This document shows positions 32,001-42,905 of a DNA stretch of 64,000 nt, piece by piece. The stretch is taken from the NCBI GenBank assembly GCA_948567375.1, contig OX419756.1, positions 54,104,552 through 54,168,551 on the forward strand, in the 5' to 3' direction. The stretch is from Lunularia cruciata (taxonomy: Eukaryota > Streptophyta > Marchantiopsida > Lunulariales > Lunulariaceae). The notes beneath the pieces were generated by a model. It searched no databases. It saw nothing but the letters and a program-made list of their open reading frames with translations, and was not told where the DNA came from. Numbering within the stretch: the stretch's first letter is position 1; each line of letters opens with the position of its first letter. The position numbers and the translations under genes are program-made.

Positions 32001-32285
32001 ATGATCTCTTGCTAGATCCTTTAGAGCAATTTAGAACCTTTTGTACTCTCTTCAATTGACTTTTGTATCCAAGAGTGGTTGTTTAGTAAGTTGAATGAAT
32101 GTTATAGCATAGATCCATATGACCATTTAGTGGAGTTCTTTCAAGATCCATTGGTGGCACTTGATGAGAAATATTTCAATTAGGTTCATAATGAAAACCA
32201 TGGAATATTAATAAATAAAGGTAAGATTAATCTATTGAAATGTCAAGGACAAGTGCATGATTATTAAGTGCATGTATGTTGAGGA
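29002..32285. other. unassigned AT-rich stretch between B1 and B2
   Basis: No retrotransposon domain found. Short unrecognised frames occur at 29816-30025 (minus), 30579-30800 (plus), 30932-31120 (plus) and 31713-32015 (plus). The part just before 32286 shares the motif GTGCATGATTAT with sequence near 55916. Confidence 0.4.
30501..31074 (+). pseudogene. possible decayed two-exon gene fragment
   Basis: An acceptor-like TTCTTTCAG ends near 30500. An open stretch follows and includes G-V-Y-F-V-T-K, G-H-F-Y-G-K and an E-E-E-E-G-E tail, ending at a donor-like GTGAGTAG (about 30793). A second acidic stretch, about 30950-31074 (D-L-V-E-D-N-V-L-G-I), ends at AAG followed by GTAAGA. Stops and a frameshift interrupt the first part. 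I recognise no domain. Chance matches to splice signals are quite possible. Confidence 0.2.
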
Positions 32286-32748
32286 TGTCACGCCATTTGT
32301 AGTGTTGCATCTAGATTGCTAGGACACTAGAGTTGCAGTGGTAGTAGTTAGAGTTATTTCAGCAGTTTCTCAAAGACTACTTTCCGAGGGTCAGATTTTG
32401 TGTTTGAGGTACTGACTTCATAGTGGGGCCCATAGTCACTTTGCACCGTTTTCACCATCAAGTGTGCCATCAGCAGGACTGTTAGAGTTTCAGACCTAGC
32501 TCAAGTCCAAGGGTATACTTTCAAAGTGCAACTCTAGAGAGCTTACTTCTCTGATGCTGAGCCTTTGGGTTCCTGGCTATGGTGGACAGAGGCCAGCAAG
32601 CGTCACCTAGATTCTCTTAGCTAGAGTGGATGTGGCTTGACTATAATCAGTGCACAATTGTTGGCAATTTATAGAGTGACAGATCAAATATTAATATGAG
32701 TTGAGTGTATTTGAGAGTTGTAAACAATCTGATTACATTAGAGAAGTG
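32286..32748 (+). repeat. family-B LTR segment, probable 5' LTR part of B2
   Basis: The X module of the B LTR (TGTCACGCCATTTG ... TTGAGAGTTGTAAAC), matching 55283-55720 and, more distantly, 26993-27436. It lies 1.8 kb upstream of B2 gag in the same orientation. No convincing PBS follows. Confidence 0.55.
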
Positions 32749-34080
32749 AAATCAAAGGGAAATTGGATACAAGAACTTTGAGTGTTGGTGGTATCTCCAA
32801 GCTCGGTGGATCGTTGGTAGTTCAAGTGAAGTTTAGGTTTTCTTTGGTGTGCAAAAGCTCATTGCTTGATGTAGATTTAGCAATAAGGCGGATGGTGTGC
32901 GGAAGCATTGGCCATTTTCTAGCAAAGAAGAAGCAATTTTTTAGCAATGGTTGTGATTTTGAGCTTAGGAGGTGAAGGCAAGACCAATTTGTTGCAAGTT
33001 GGGCTTAGAAAGTAAAATTGAAGGTGAAGTTGGGAAGCTATTCTTGTGAATTTGTGATTTGGAGAAACTCATGTTTTCAATTTGGCTCAAGTGAAGAGTT
33101 AGCGGAGGATTTGGCGGTCATCCAAATTTAGGGTTTATGTCAGATTTTGGCTAGATTTGGAGAAGTTTTGCCAACTTGGAGGATTTTCACCAAATTTTGG
33201 GGGAGGTTCAAAGTGACAAGAAGAAAGGCCTTATCTGGCTAAATTTTGGCATTTAGAGGCTTTGAGGCATAGGCTTGTGGGCTATGAGAGGTTATGAAGG
33301 CCTAGAAAGGCCAGAAGTGCCAACAAGCCAACTTACTAGCTAGCTAGTTTAGAGTAGATCCTGGTCATTGGTTGGCAAAATCTGCCCATCTTGCTAGATT
33401 GTGCACAACAAGGTTTGCCTCTTAGATCTCTCGTTCCTAGACTGGTGCCCTAGCTAAGTGGTCCACCCTCACTTGTTGTCCTAGTGATTGTGCCACTATT
33501 ATCTACACTTGTAGCTTTGGCTAGGAGAGGTAGTTTGATCCCATTATTGGTGATCTTGGTAGCTTAAGACTTAGATACAAACTTTTCTTATGTCAAATGC
33601 CAAATAGTGGTAGAGTCAGTTCTTTGTTGTTTTATGAGATGGTGAGTTTTTGTTTATTTCTTGTGATTGGTCCTCCTCCATTCTTTGCTTCCTATTTGTG
33701 CACCACGTTTGTGTGAGATGCCTTGAATTTTGGTGCTCTGGTGTGCTCTTGATAGTGAGGCTGGATGATGACCAGTCAGACTATCTTTGTTTCTCTCTAG
33801 TGAGGTAGGAACTAATGACCTGCAGATCGTGAGAGTGCATGTTGTGATGGTAGCTTATAGGTTGCCCTTTCCTCTAGTGTAGTTATAACAGTTAGAGTAA
33901 CATTAGTGTGTGGTATTCTGTGGGCATTGGTACTTGGTGGTGCTTAGTTGGTGTTGGCACTTGGTGGAGTACTTGCGGTTGTGGTTTGCGGTTGCGTTTG
34001 GTGGTTCCAATTTGCGGTTGCAGTTGCAGTTACTTTGTCATGATGGAGTTCTTTGGGGATTCTAGAGGAGTTAGCCCTAT
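32749..34080. other. presumed B2 leader, unassigned
   Basis: No ORF of note. 33900-34030 is a GT-rich run of TTGCGGTTG-like and GGCACTTGGTGG-like words. I see no tRNA-like or splice feature that I trust. Confidence 0.35.
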
Positions 34081-34480
34081 AGTACGCTGTGGGTTTACTC
34101 GGAGTGAAACCCAGTAAAGACTAGAGCCAGGAAAACGGTAGCTATTAAAGCGTAAACTACTTGTTGTTTTAAACCGCGTGTTTCCCGGCTCAGAGAATAA
34201 AAAATGTATTCTCTTCTACCCATCCTTGTTTAGCCATACGAGCATAACTGGCTTGAGCAAAGCATGCAATTACTTTGTAATGGCAGCTGCTCCCGAGTAA
34301 GCCATGTTACTATGGCTCCTCTGCAAGTTGAGCCTGTGTCCTAGCTTATGAGCTAGCCTGAATGGCACAAAAAAGACCGCAGGCACGCAAAACATGTGGG
34401 TTGGTTTTTTTTGTTGCTTGATGGATTCGCATTGCCTTTTCATTTTGGACCTCAACACCCTGCTGCTCATGGTGTTTTAC
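34081..34480. other. unassigned segment, richer in GC words than its flanks
   Basis: Contains the perfect hairpin GAGAATA/TATTCTC around AAAAATG at about 34193-34214 and a minus frame at 34270-34470. It does not look like LTR or gag. Its origin is unknown; it may be the element leader or a small captured fragment. Confidence 0.3.
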
Positions 34481-34538
34481 GATTAGTATTGGAAATGAAT
34501 GGAGTGGTGCTCAATATCAGCCTGTATCTTAAGTCCCA

Positions 34539-36060
34539 TTGAGGGAGGAGATTGACTCTAAGTTGGAGTTTGACATAGGAGTTGATTTAGTTGTGAGTGC
34601 ACTTGGTGTGTCCACACCATTTTTGTGGGACATGGACAAGATTTATTGGGCCTCCAAAGGCCCTAGGTGTTACTCTAGTACAGTGGGTACCATTGAGTTG
34701 GATGACTTCATCCAAAATTGTGATAGTTGGTGTGATCTACAGCAGATGCAAAACCCAACTTTGTTTACACCCTTCATGGCATGGAAGGGGTTGTTTCAGC
34801 ATTTAGAAGGTCCACCAATGGATGACTACAATGAGTTTAGGAGAGCTTATTTGGAGGAGATTGAGTTATGGAGATAGTATTGGTCTCCAAATTATATCTC
34901 TATCACTTTAGGTTTAGTGGCCAAGAGTAGATCGACTTTACCTACAAGTTCTAGCTCAAGTAGTGTTGTGAAGATAGTGGAGGTGCACTAGTTGGAGATA
35001 GTGCTACTACAAGTGGAGGTACCACTACATGAGGTGATGTGGTATCAGGGTTTAACCCCATGGTAGATTTCTTCCAATGTTTGAGGCAAAACTACCAGGG
35101 AGTGCGGATTGACAAGCTAAGGAGCTTGCAAGAGTTCCAACGGAAGGCTGGAGAGAGCCTACGCAAGGCATACACTTGCATGAGGCGGCTGATCAGTTTC
35201 AATCAAGGAGTTACTAAGGCCTAGGCAGTCCAATTTTGGTATGGGATATTGGATAGGGAGTTGCAATGTAGAGTTTGTGATGCTATGTTGTTACAAGCTA
35301 ATTTGCCTACTTTGGTAGTGGTCTTTGGTTTGGCTGAGCGTATTGAGCTGAACATGGTGGAGGAGAGAGTGGTGACATCTAGATTTGGTAGGGAGACCTC
35401 ATCCACAACTGTGACTTCTTCTAGAGTACCATGCCCAATTGGTTTTTGAGGACAGGGTGGACAGCCCAAATCCTATGGAGCGGGTAGAGGACCTAGTGGA
35501 GCTAGACCCTAACCTTCATTTTTGGGTCAACATTAGTGTTGGACTTGTGGTGGACCTCACCATAGGAGAGAGTGTACTCAAGGCAGCAGACTTGATACCT
35601 TTGGTGCATCATAGCCATCATAGAGGTAGTGTGAGCATTGCTACAGATTTGGTCACACTAGTGACCGGTGCTTTGACCTACACTCGGAGTTATAGAGTGG
35701 TAGGGCTACTATGGTAGGTAGTAGAGGAGCTCTTATTCATGGAGGACAAGGTGCTAGAGTTGGTGGTAGAGGATCTACACCTAGTAGAGGTGTACTTCAC
35801 TTACTTCTGATACAGCTATGGCTACTCGGATTGAGCAGTTGGAACAGAGATTGGCTAGTATGGCCATTGCTCAAAGGAGATCAGATTCGGGTGCTGAGAC
35901 TTCCACCTCATATGTTGGTGATAGAGATGCTTTGGACTTCATGTGTAGAGCAGCACAAGTGGATGCATTTGTAGTAGTGACTAGGAGTGCAATACATGCT
36001 CTAGAGCCTAGAGGAGCATTAGTGGAGTTGGACCCATAGAGAGGAGAGGTTGGAAGATAG
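34539..36060 (+). pseudogene. element B2 gag
   Basis: Capsid-like core at 34539-34877 (T-P-F-M-A-W-K-G-L-F-Q-H-L-E-G-P near 34770-34820) and at 35039-35224 (L-R-S-L-Q-E-F-Q-R-K-A-G-E-S-L-R). A CX2CX4HX4C knuckle, C-E-H-C-Y-R-F-G-H ... C, lies at about 35630-35671, followed by a coiled-coil-like T-R-I-E-Q-L-E-Q-R-L stretch at 35818. Frames change several times. The product would package element RNA. Confidence 0.7.
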
Positions 36061-36539
36061 GTCAAACTTCCCCAATCTTTCATGCTCTATCTAAGGCATT
36101 ACAGACAACATTCATGGTTCTTAGGCGTCTTAGTGCAAGTGTAGTAGGTGGTGATGGAGTGCATGATGGACTACTTGCTAGTCAGCCACCTACTACTACA
36201 TAGATTGAGTCTAGCATGGTATTGGGAGTGGCTCAACTGATTATGCGGCGTCCTTTGTTTTTGGCCAGTGACATGTTTACATTGGGAGTTAATCCAGCCC
36301 CAGTGTTTTGGTTGGCTGCCATGCTTTGTGAGAGTAGGGATGATGCAGTTCCTACTACTAGAGTAGAGGTGGTTGATAGTGGAGTTGACTTGGTTGAGGA
36401 GCATGGGATCTGTTCAGCAACCAATGGTTTATGGAAGGCAGTAGCGGCTAGATTGGAAGAGTTGCCAGCTAGACCGGCCTTTGAGAGAGCGTGGTTCACA
36501 CCTAGTGTTGTCCTATTGGATAACTAGAGGAGGATTTTC
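36061..36539 (+). pseudogene. element B2 gag-to-protease linker
   Basis: Frame at 36216-36527 (V-L-G-V-A-Q-L-I-M-R-R-P, L-G-V-N-P-A-P-V-F-W) leads into the protease. There is no domain I can name. It is long for a Ty3/gypsy linker. Confidence 0.45.
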
Positions 36540-36960
36540 CATTTGGTGGAACCTTCAAGGAAGGTATATACACCACAGAGAGTCTTGTTAGACTTTGGTG
36601 TGTAGCCCTTTATGTTGGCAAAGGCTGCAATTGTTGGTCTGGAGTTATGGAAGACCAATGTGGAGAGGTGTCCATTTCAGATCCTTAGATCTCTATGTGG
36701 TGGTTTGACACAATACATCACATGTGGGGAGCTTGTTGTCTAGGTTTAGCCTGGTCATCCAATTGATAGCTTGATGGTGAGAGCTCAAGCTATTGCAACA
36801 ATAGCTAAGTCATATGATGTGCTAGTTGGAGAAGTAGTGTTATACTCCATTGGTTTCAACATTGACTATTGGGAGGAGACAACCTCCTATAGACCAAGTT
36901 GGCAGTCTGGTGAGGGATGAGTATGTCGCCTACCAATATGCTTTAGTAGTGGCAATCTTG
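36540..36960 (+). pseudogene. element B2 retropepsin
   Basis: The active-site region R-V-L-L-D-F-G-V lies at about 36579-36602; the second triad position is Phe instead of Ser or Thr. It is followed by a flap-like region, and Y-D-V-L-V-G near 36813-36830 matches the C-terminal retropepsin motif. A TAG follows the active site. The domain directly precedes the methyltransferase. Confidence 0.6.
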
Positions 36961-36980
36961 GCTCACTATATTTTCAGACC

Positions 36981-38241
36981 ATGGCAACATTAGTTTTAGC
37001 TTTCAATGGTGTAGTTACTTGGCTTGGTGACTTGTTGGAGGGGAATGTCTATGCAAAGGATACTCTAGTACCAGAGGAGATCACTTGGATTTGGAGTACA
37101 GGTGGGAGTGTCCCATCCACCTTGGATGTTCCATTGTGGAGTTCAAAGGAGGCATTGCAACAGCATGTAGATCAGTTGGTGCAACAGGCTTGGAGTGGAG
37201 CCTTTGTACCTTCAGGAGATGAGTGTGAGGATGAGCTTCCAGAGTTGATTACTTTGACACCTCTAGATACCACACTCATTGCTTGGCAATATCCAGTAGA
37301 GGAGATATGTCTATTGGAGTTTTTTGGTGTGATTAGCACCAGACTAGCCGCGATATTACAGGCGGGTAAACGAGTACAAAGGTACTTGTATGTAGAGAGA
37401 GATGAGATTACTATGCGAGTCTTTGTACATCATGTGGCACACTTGGCCTATCAATATCCGGAGTTATCACCAATGTCAGCAGTCAAAGGTTACCAGAAGG
37501 CCCTACCAATAGACATTTCCTTACTGGGGAGGCATGATCTTAAGAGACATAGGCATATTCACTTGGTGATTTCTGGATGGCCATCTTAGGGTCCTCAAGA
37601 TCCTTATTCTGGTGTGTTTTGGGAGATGTTACAGATACTACAACATCTCCAGGTTCATAAGTCCATTTCTCTAGCTTACCTTTTGGAGAACATTTCTTTG
37701 ATGGGTGATTCTTGCACCAGAGAGGTGGCAAGTATACATCATCAAGTCCATTCTTGGATGTGACCTGCTGTCTTGTTAGATGCAACCAGAGTGGGATCAC
37801 GGGCTCATTGTCTTCATCTTTGGTGGACAAACCTCTTACCTAGAGAGGTTTTACAACGTGCTTATGATGAGATTCAGCAACTTGACCACATCCTTGTCGA
37901 TGATGTCTTGGATGTTGGGCATCAGTCTCAAATAGTGGTAGTGGCTCATAGGTCATCTATGGTAGTGGTGAACCTAGTTGGATAGCCTAGAGCTGCATTT
38001 CCTACATTCATGAGTTTCATAGGCTCTCATGCTTTTTGAGAAGGAGGACCTAGACTTGTTTGGGACTCACACTTACAATAGTTGGCAGATCCTAACACTG
38101 ATGAGAGAGAGTAGGTGATGGGTTTTTGCATTGGTATTACCACTATTCCAACAGCGTTAGAGGCATCCAAGCGTCAAGTGTTAGGTCAGGCTATGGACCT
38201 GAATTGTTTGACTTGGATTATAAGCCTTGGCTTGGCAGAGC
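36981..38241 (+). pseudogene. C5-cytosine DNA methyltransferase domain inside element B2
   Basis: One reading frame, with a few point stops, shows the C5-methyltransferase motifs in canonical order. Motif I (SAM-binding loop) is L-L-E-F-F-G-V-I-S-T at 37311-37340. The Y-V-E-R-D-E strand (motif II acidic residue) is near 37389-37406. Motif IV is G-W-P-S at 37575-37586, where the catalytic Cys of P-C-Q is now Ser and the next codon is TAG. Motif VI is L-L-E-N-I at 37680-37694. Motif VIII is R-V-G-S-R-A-H ... W-W-T-N at 37788-37832. Motifs IX-X lie at about 38100-38241 (M-G-F, then R-Q-V-L-G-Q-A). Motif I precedes VI, so it is not the rearranged DRM type of plants; the R-A-H ... W-N block is most like DNMT3. 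It sits between protease and RT. The family would methylate DNA; this copy cannot. Confidence 0.82.
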
Positions 38242-38933
38242 TGTAACACCCATTTGTGCATGTGTGTGGTATTGTGATATTTAGCTTGGTATTACAAGTA
38301 CTTAAGAGATATTATTTATATAGAGATAAAGGATGGTTCTATATTAGTCATGGTTAGCTAAAGTTAGTCATAGCTAAGATAGAAGGGACCTTACTTTAGA
38401 GGAAGTAGAAAAGATGAGCACCACTATTTTAGATTTTAGTGTGTTGACTTGGTATTATTCCTAGGTGTTTGGCTTTGAGGAAAGAGTTGAGAACGCTTGG
38501 GCCCGCAAGCCTTTTTGTTTTGAATTCTTCTTTAGTCCAAGGATAGCCCATGTGAAGGAATCCTTGACTTAGTGGTTGGGTCAAGATAAGACCACATGCT
38601 TAGGGGAATATGCCCATGTGAATGGATATTCCTTTCTACTTTTTGACTTTACTTGACTTTTAGTCTAGTAACTTGAGTTACTATGATAGTTAGTAACTTT
38701 GGTACGTAACTATTTCACAAGTATATAAACCAGGGATGAGGAGGTACTCATCATCCTTTCATTTGCAACTATCTCTCTCTCATTGAGTTCTCTAGTGAGC
38801 AATGTCTTGAGTCTTGGAGTGTTAGCCTTGAAGGAGTATGATGGAGTTGGAGTTCCTTGCCTTCTTAGTCCATGGTGCGCTACCATAATAGCCATTAGAG
38901 GTTCATCCTGAGTGAGAGACAGGCCGGCTCACA
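38242..38933 (+). repeat. solo LTR of family C (692 bp)
   Basis: Begins TGTAACACCC and ends GGCTCACA, about the full length of the C1 LTR but in plus orientation. GAGC flanks it at 38238-38241 and 38934-38937, a 4-bp duplication as at C1. It carries about 11 bp (AAGCATGTGGT-like, other strand) that C1 LTRs lack, so it belongs to a different subfamily. It inserted at the end of the methyltransferase domain of B2. Confidence 0.92.
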
Positions 38934-39339
38934 GAGCAGCATAGGATGTGCTTGATAGGCATCACCACTTGGACACTTGTAAGCCCTGTGTTGATTGAGA
39001 CCATTTAGGCAGATGTTGGGGTGATGGACCGAGTGGACATGATATTCTTGGGACACAGCCAGTAGCTACTAGGGAGAGTGGTCTCCTTGGAGTCCATCCA
39101 GGTGAGCGTGGGCTACTTGGATTACACCCTTGGTCCACTTGGGATGCAGCTTGAAGACGTGTGGAGCTTGCAACCACAATGGAGGGAGTTTTCCACACAG
39201 AGGTTAGGACCTCTAGTGGTCGGGAGCATGACACTATAGCTCCCAAGGGCCTAGTGTAGCAACCAATTAGTATGTCTCCACTCCTACAATAGTTACAAAG
39301 GATACTTGGGAGCCAAATCTTGAACCCAAGCACACTAGA
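38934..39339 (+). pseudogene. element B2 linker between methyltransferase and RT
   Basis: The B2 reading continues directly after the solo LTR (A-E-Q-H-R-M-C-L-I-G-I) and then breaks up with stops. No domain recognised. Confidence 0.4.
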
Positions 39340-40118
39340 GAGGAAAGACTGAGGGCTTGGAGGTTCTTGAGGAGCCACACGAGTTGTTTTGCCTTCATTA
39401 TGAAGGATTTGGGTGCTCTGAAGGGACTTGGTATACGGATTGAGCTGACTAGTGATACATCAGTTTTCTGACGTCCTTATTGTTATAGTGACATAGAGAG
39501 GACATTGATTTAGAGTTGGAGTAGAGACCTTTTTGAGGCTGGTTTAGTGGAGATCTCACATGGATAATATGCATCAACTACAATGATGTCAGCCAAGAAG
39601 GCTATGCATGGTAACTACACAAATAGGCAGATGTGTGGAGATTACCGTCCTATCAACCAACAAACCAGGGCTGATTGGTATGCCATGCCTACATCAAAGG
39701 AGATTTTTAATGCAATTGAGCATGCAAAGGTCTTTAGTACTTTGGATCTTTGAGCATGATATCATCAATTGCCAATCAAGGAGGAGGATAAGTCCAAGAC
39801 AATATTATGGGCTATTGATCCTCACGGCAAGGATGTGTTTATTAGAGGAGGTTCTAACCGTTTGGGTTAAAGAATGCTCTTGCTGAGTTCCAGAGTGTCA
39901 TGGAGAGGATCCAAGCTGGATTGGATTTGCTTGGTGCTATATTGATGACATTTTGGTCTATAGCACTACTGTGGAGGAGCATGAGAGACAATTGTTGAAG
40001 GTGTTTGAGGGGTTGAGATCTCATGGACTCAAATAACATCCTAGGAAGTGTAGGTTCTTCCATGAGTAGGTTGAGTATTTGGGTCACATTATCTACTCCG
40101 GAAGACTTGATGTTCAAC
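39340..40118 (+). pseudogene. element B2 reverse transcriptase, part 1
   Basis: RT motifs are clear. D-Y-R-P-I-N-Q-Q-T with Y-A-M-P and F-S-T-L-D-L lie at 39640-39750, and the catalytic box Y-I-D-D-I-L-V-Y-S at 39938-39964, with both Asp residues kept. Several stops and frameshifts are present. It is split at 40118 by a solo A LTR. The YIDDILVYS box is chromovirus-like, unlike the IDDF boxes of A and C. Confidence 0.85.
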
Positions 40119-42041
40119 TGTGACAACCCGGAAAATATCACTTTTGCGGTAATCAGGTAAGTAAAGTTTGTTCCCATAGAGATACTAGTCAGAAATGCCA
40201 AATACAAAGTCAAATGTCACAATGTAGTTCTTCTTGGTTGCGTCTTTTGTCTCTGAAGAAGAAACCACACCTAGAAGAGAGTAACAAGCACTGATTCGTA
40301 GTCTCGTCACAACAATTTGTCACACTTAATCACAACTCCATCAAATCTTTCTAAACACTCTTGATTGTGATGATTCAAGCTCTCCCAAAAACAACATTTC
40401 CTTGAAAAACTACTTCAACTCAGAATTGTGTTCCATCCCTCCACTAAAGGCATAACTTACTCGATCAAAATTGATTCACATCAACACTACATTGCACTCA
40501 CAAATGCATAATACTACCAACACAACAATTCCTCTTAGATTCTGTTAAGGCATTGCTCCAATTGCACTTCACTCAGGATCAAACACACAGAGTAAAGATC
40601 AAGGCTACAAAATCCAACATCCAACAGATGCACTGACTTGCACTTCAAAATTCTCCACACACTCATAATCACAACACATAATTGATACTCGGAATTAAGC
40701 TCAAGCAACCAACACTGCTTCACAACACTTTGCTTTATCTACTCTCAAAAATAATGAGCACTGAACAACATAATATTGAAAATGCCGCTCTTAAACAGTG
40801 AAGCAAACATTAGTTCTAACAACTATATCATTTCGTAACAACTCTTCCTATCTATAGATCCAAAATGACAATGCACCTCTTTGTATTTGCCTCTTTAGAT
40901 CTCAAAATTGTTTCTATACTGATACAATGTCAACCTCTTCCTTGGCTTCCAATCTAGAGGTAACTTCACACACTACTACTCTATCCTTGTGTTTCACAAC
41001 TACTAATTCCTCCACTAATTCTAACACTTCTCCTTCCTGATCTGCAATTCCTATCATAGTTAAGCCTTCTAAATCTCTATCTCCCAACCCACTCTTCTCT
41101 AAAGTGTCAAATGTCAAATCCAAAGACAGTTATTCCCTATCTCTCTTACTTTGGGTCTAACAACTATCAATTCCTTTACTAATTCTACTATGTCCTCATC
41201 AAGAATTGTAATTGAAAGCATGGGTACACTATCTATGCTCCCAATTTGCAACCCATTTTCCCCTAATCGCTCATGTAACTGACCTGAAGACACTTATTAT
41301 TTGATCTTGCACTTTGAGTTCATTCACTATTGCTATTTCTCTTCTAATTCTATCCTATCTTCAATCAGAACTGAAATTGAAGTCATGGGTATCCTAAATA
41401 TCTTCTTTCCCGACTCTAATTTCCTCTAATGCATTTAGCAAAACTCACAAAGTCACCTTTGCTGCACTCCGAGGTCTGACTACCTTGGGTTGAATCATAT
41501 TTGTCTTAAGGCAAAGTCTTAGACCCAAAGTCACATAAACCTAAAGTCCAAAGTCCGAAGTCTGAAGTCCTGAAGACACCAACCCAAAAAACCTCAACCC
41601 GAAGTCCTTCAACTACTTTGTACATCTACTCCCAAAACTTCAAATGCTTGTAACTTCTTCTACAAACCTCCAAACTCTACAATTTTGGTAGCAAAAGAAA
41701 GCCTTGGACAAGATGCTTCCAACAAGATATATCACGCATGATTTGGACTTGTGGTCATTGACATATAGCCACCATAGTAATCCTGACTTGTAACCTTCAT
41801 TCCGATGCAAAGAAACCCTCCTTTGGCATCTGACCTCCTTCTTCCTCTTCCTCTGACACAAACTAAGCTTCTTTGGGTTTTATCCAATCTGAGTTCTGCT
41901 TCATCTAACACAAAATTGACTTCCTCAAGCTTGATCAAAACACAAGTTTCCCCTCATTTCTTCTCCATTTGGTTTCAATTTGGTTTCAGCAAGGCACTTC
42001 TTCTTCAAAACTCGTCCAAAATGAAAAATGTGGGTACCACA
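40119..42041 (-). repeat. solo LTR of family A, short form (1923 bp)
   Basis: Plus strand starts TGTGACAACCCGG and ends GTGGGTACCACA, the orientation of element A. The flanks are TCAAC (40114-40118) and TCAGC (42042-42046), one mismatch. It lacks the N-terminal part of the LTR ORF; only a 69-codon acidic tail (41123-40914, D-T-L-E-K-S ... E-E-V-D-I) remains. Confidence 0.9.
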
Positions 42042-42905
42042 TCAGCAGACCAAGGTAGAGGTTATTGCTTGTATTCCTTAGCCTACGGATGTGAGTAGAG
42101 TGCAATCATTCCTTGGGTTGGCAAACTTCTATTGCCACTATGTTAGAGGATTTAGTGCCATTGCTAAGGCCTTGACAAAGCTGACCACGCTTACACATGA
42201 GTGGTGTTGGGGATGAGCAAGAGAGAGCTTTTATGGAGCTCAAGGAGAGGTTGACATTTGCTCCTACTTTGAGGAGACCAATCAGAGGACAACCATTTTA
42301 GGTTCATACTGATTGGAGTATGTTGGGGCTTGGAGCGGTGCTCACCCAACATGATAATAAGGAGAAGGAGTTTGTGGTGGCCTATGCTAGTCACTCCAAC
42401 AATTCAATGGAGGTGAAGTATAGTTCAAATGAAGGAGAGTGCTTGGCAGCAGTTTGGGCAATAGCACATTTCTGATGTTACCTATTTGGTAAATCCTTCA
42501 CTCTCATCATTGATCATCAGCCATTGAAGTGGGTGATGGAGTTCTACAAGCTTTCAAGGAAGCTTGCACAATGGGCTCTGACTTTACAGGAGTATGATTT
42601 CATGGTTTTTCACGGACTTGGAGTGGTGAACCTTGATGCAAATAGGTTGTGTAGAAACCACCCATGTCCCAACCAACAGGATCAGACCAGAGCACATTGG
42701 CATGGTGAGACAGATGAGGAGATAGTGCCAGGTTGGCATGCATTGGCCTTTCTGTGTATATTTTTAGAGGCTTTGATGGTATCTCTCTTAGTGCATACAA
42801 GAGGAGTTATTGAGGTCATAGATCCAGAGAGTGAAGATATTGGTACTGAAGATATTGATTGATATTGGTATAGATATTGGTATTGAAGATATTGGTTTAG
42901 CAAGA
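42042..42905 (+). pseudogene. element B2 RT end and RNase H
   Basis: Continues the pol reading with F-L-G-L-A-N-F-Y. RNase H shows the first Asp in V-H-T-D-W-S near 42305, L-I-I-D-H-Q-P-L-K-W near 42510 and N-L-D-A-N-R-L near 42640. After it comes a GATATTGGTAT-rich tract at 42835-42905. TGA codons near 42210 and 42472 and a TAG interrupt it. Confidence 0.8.
42835..42905 (+). repeat. GATATTGGTAT-type minisatellite
   Basis: Five to six imperfect copies of a 12-base GATATTGGTA(T/C) unit between RNase H and integrase of B2. Confidence 0.65.

Noticed and set aside
36981-37589. Unknown gag-like or accessory ORF in B2
   Set aside because: First seen as an orphan 202-codon frame. The SAM-loop motif, and the ENI and WWTN motifs in the same frame downstream, identify it as the N-terminal half of a C5-methyltransferase.
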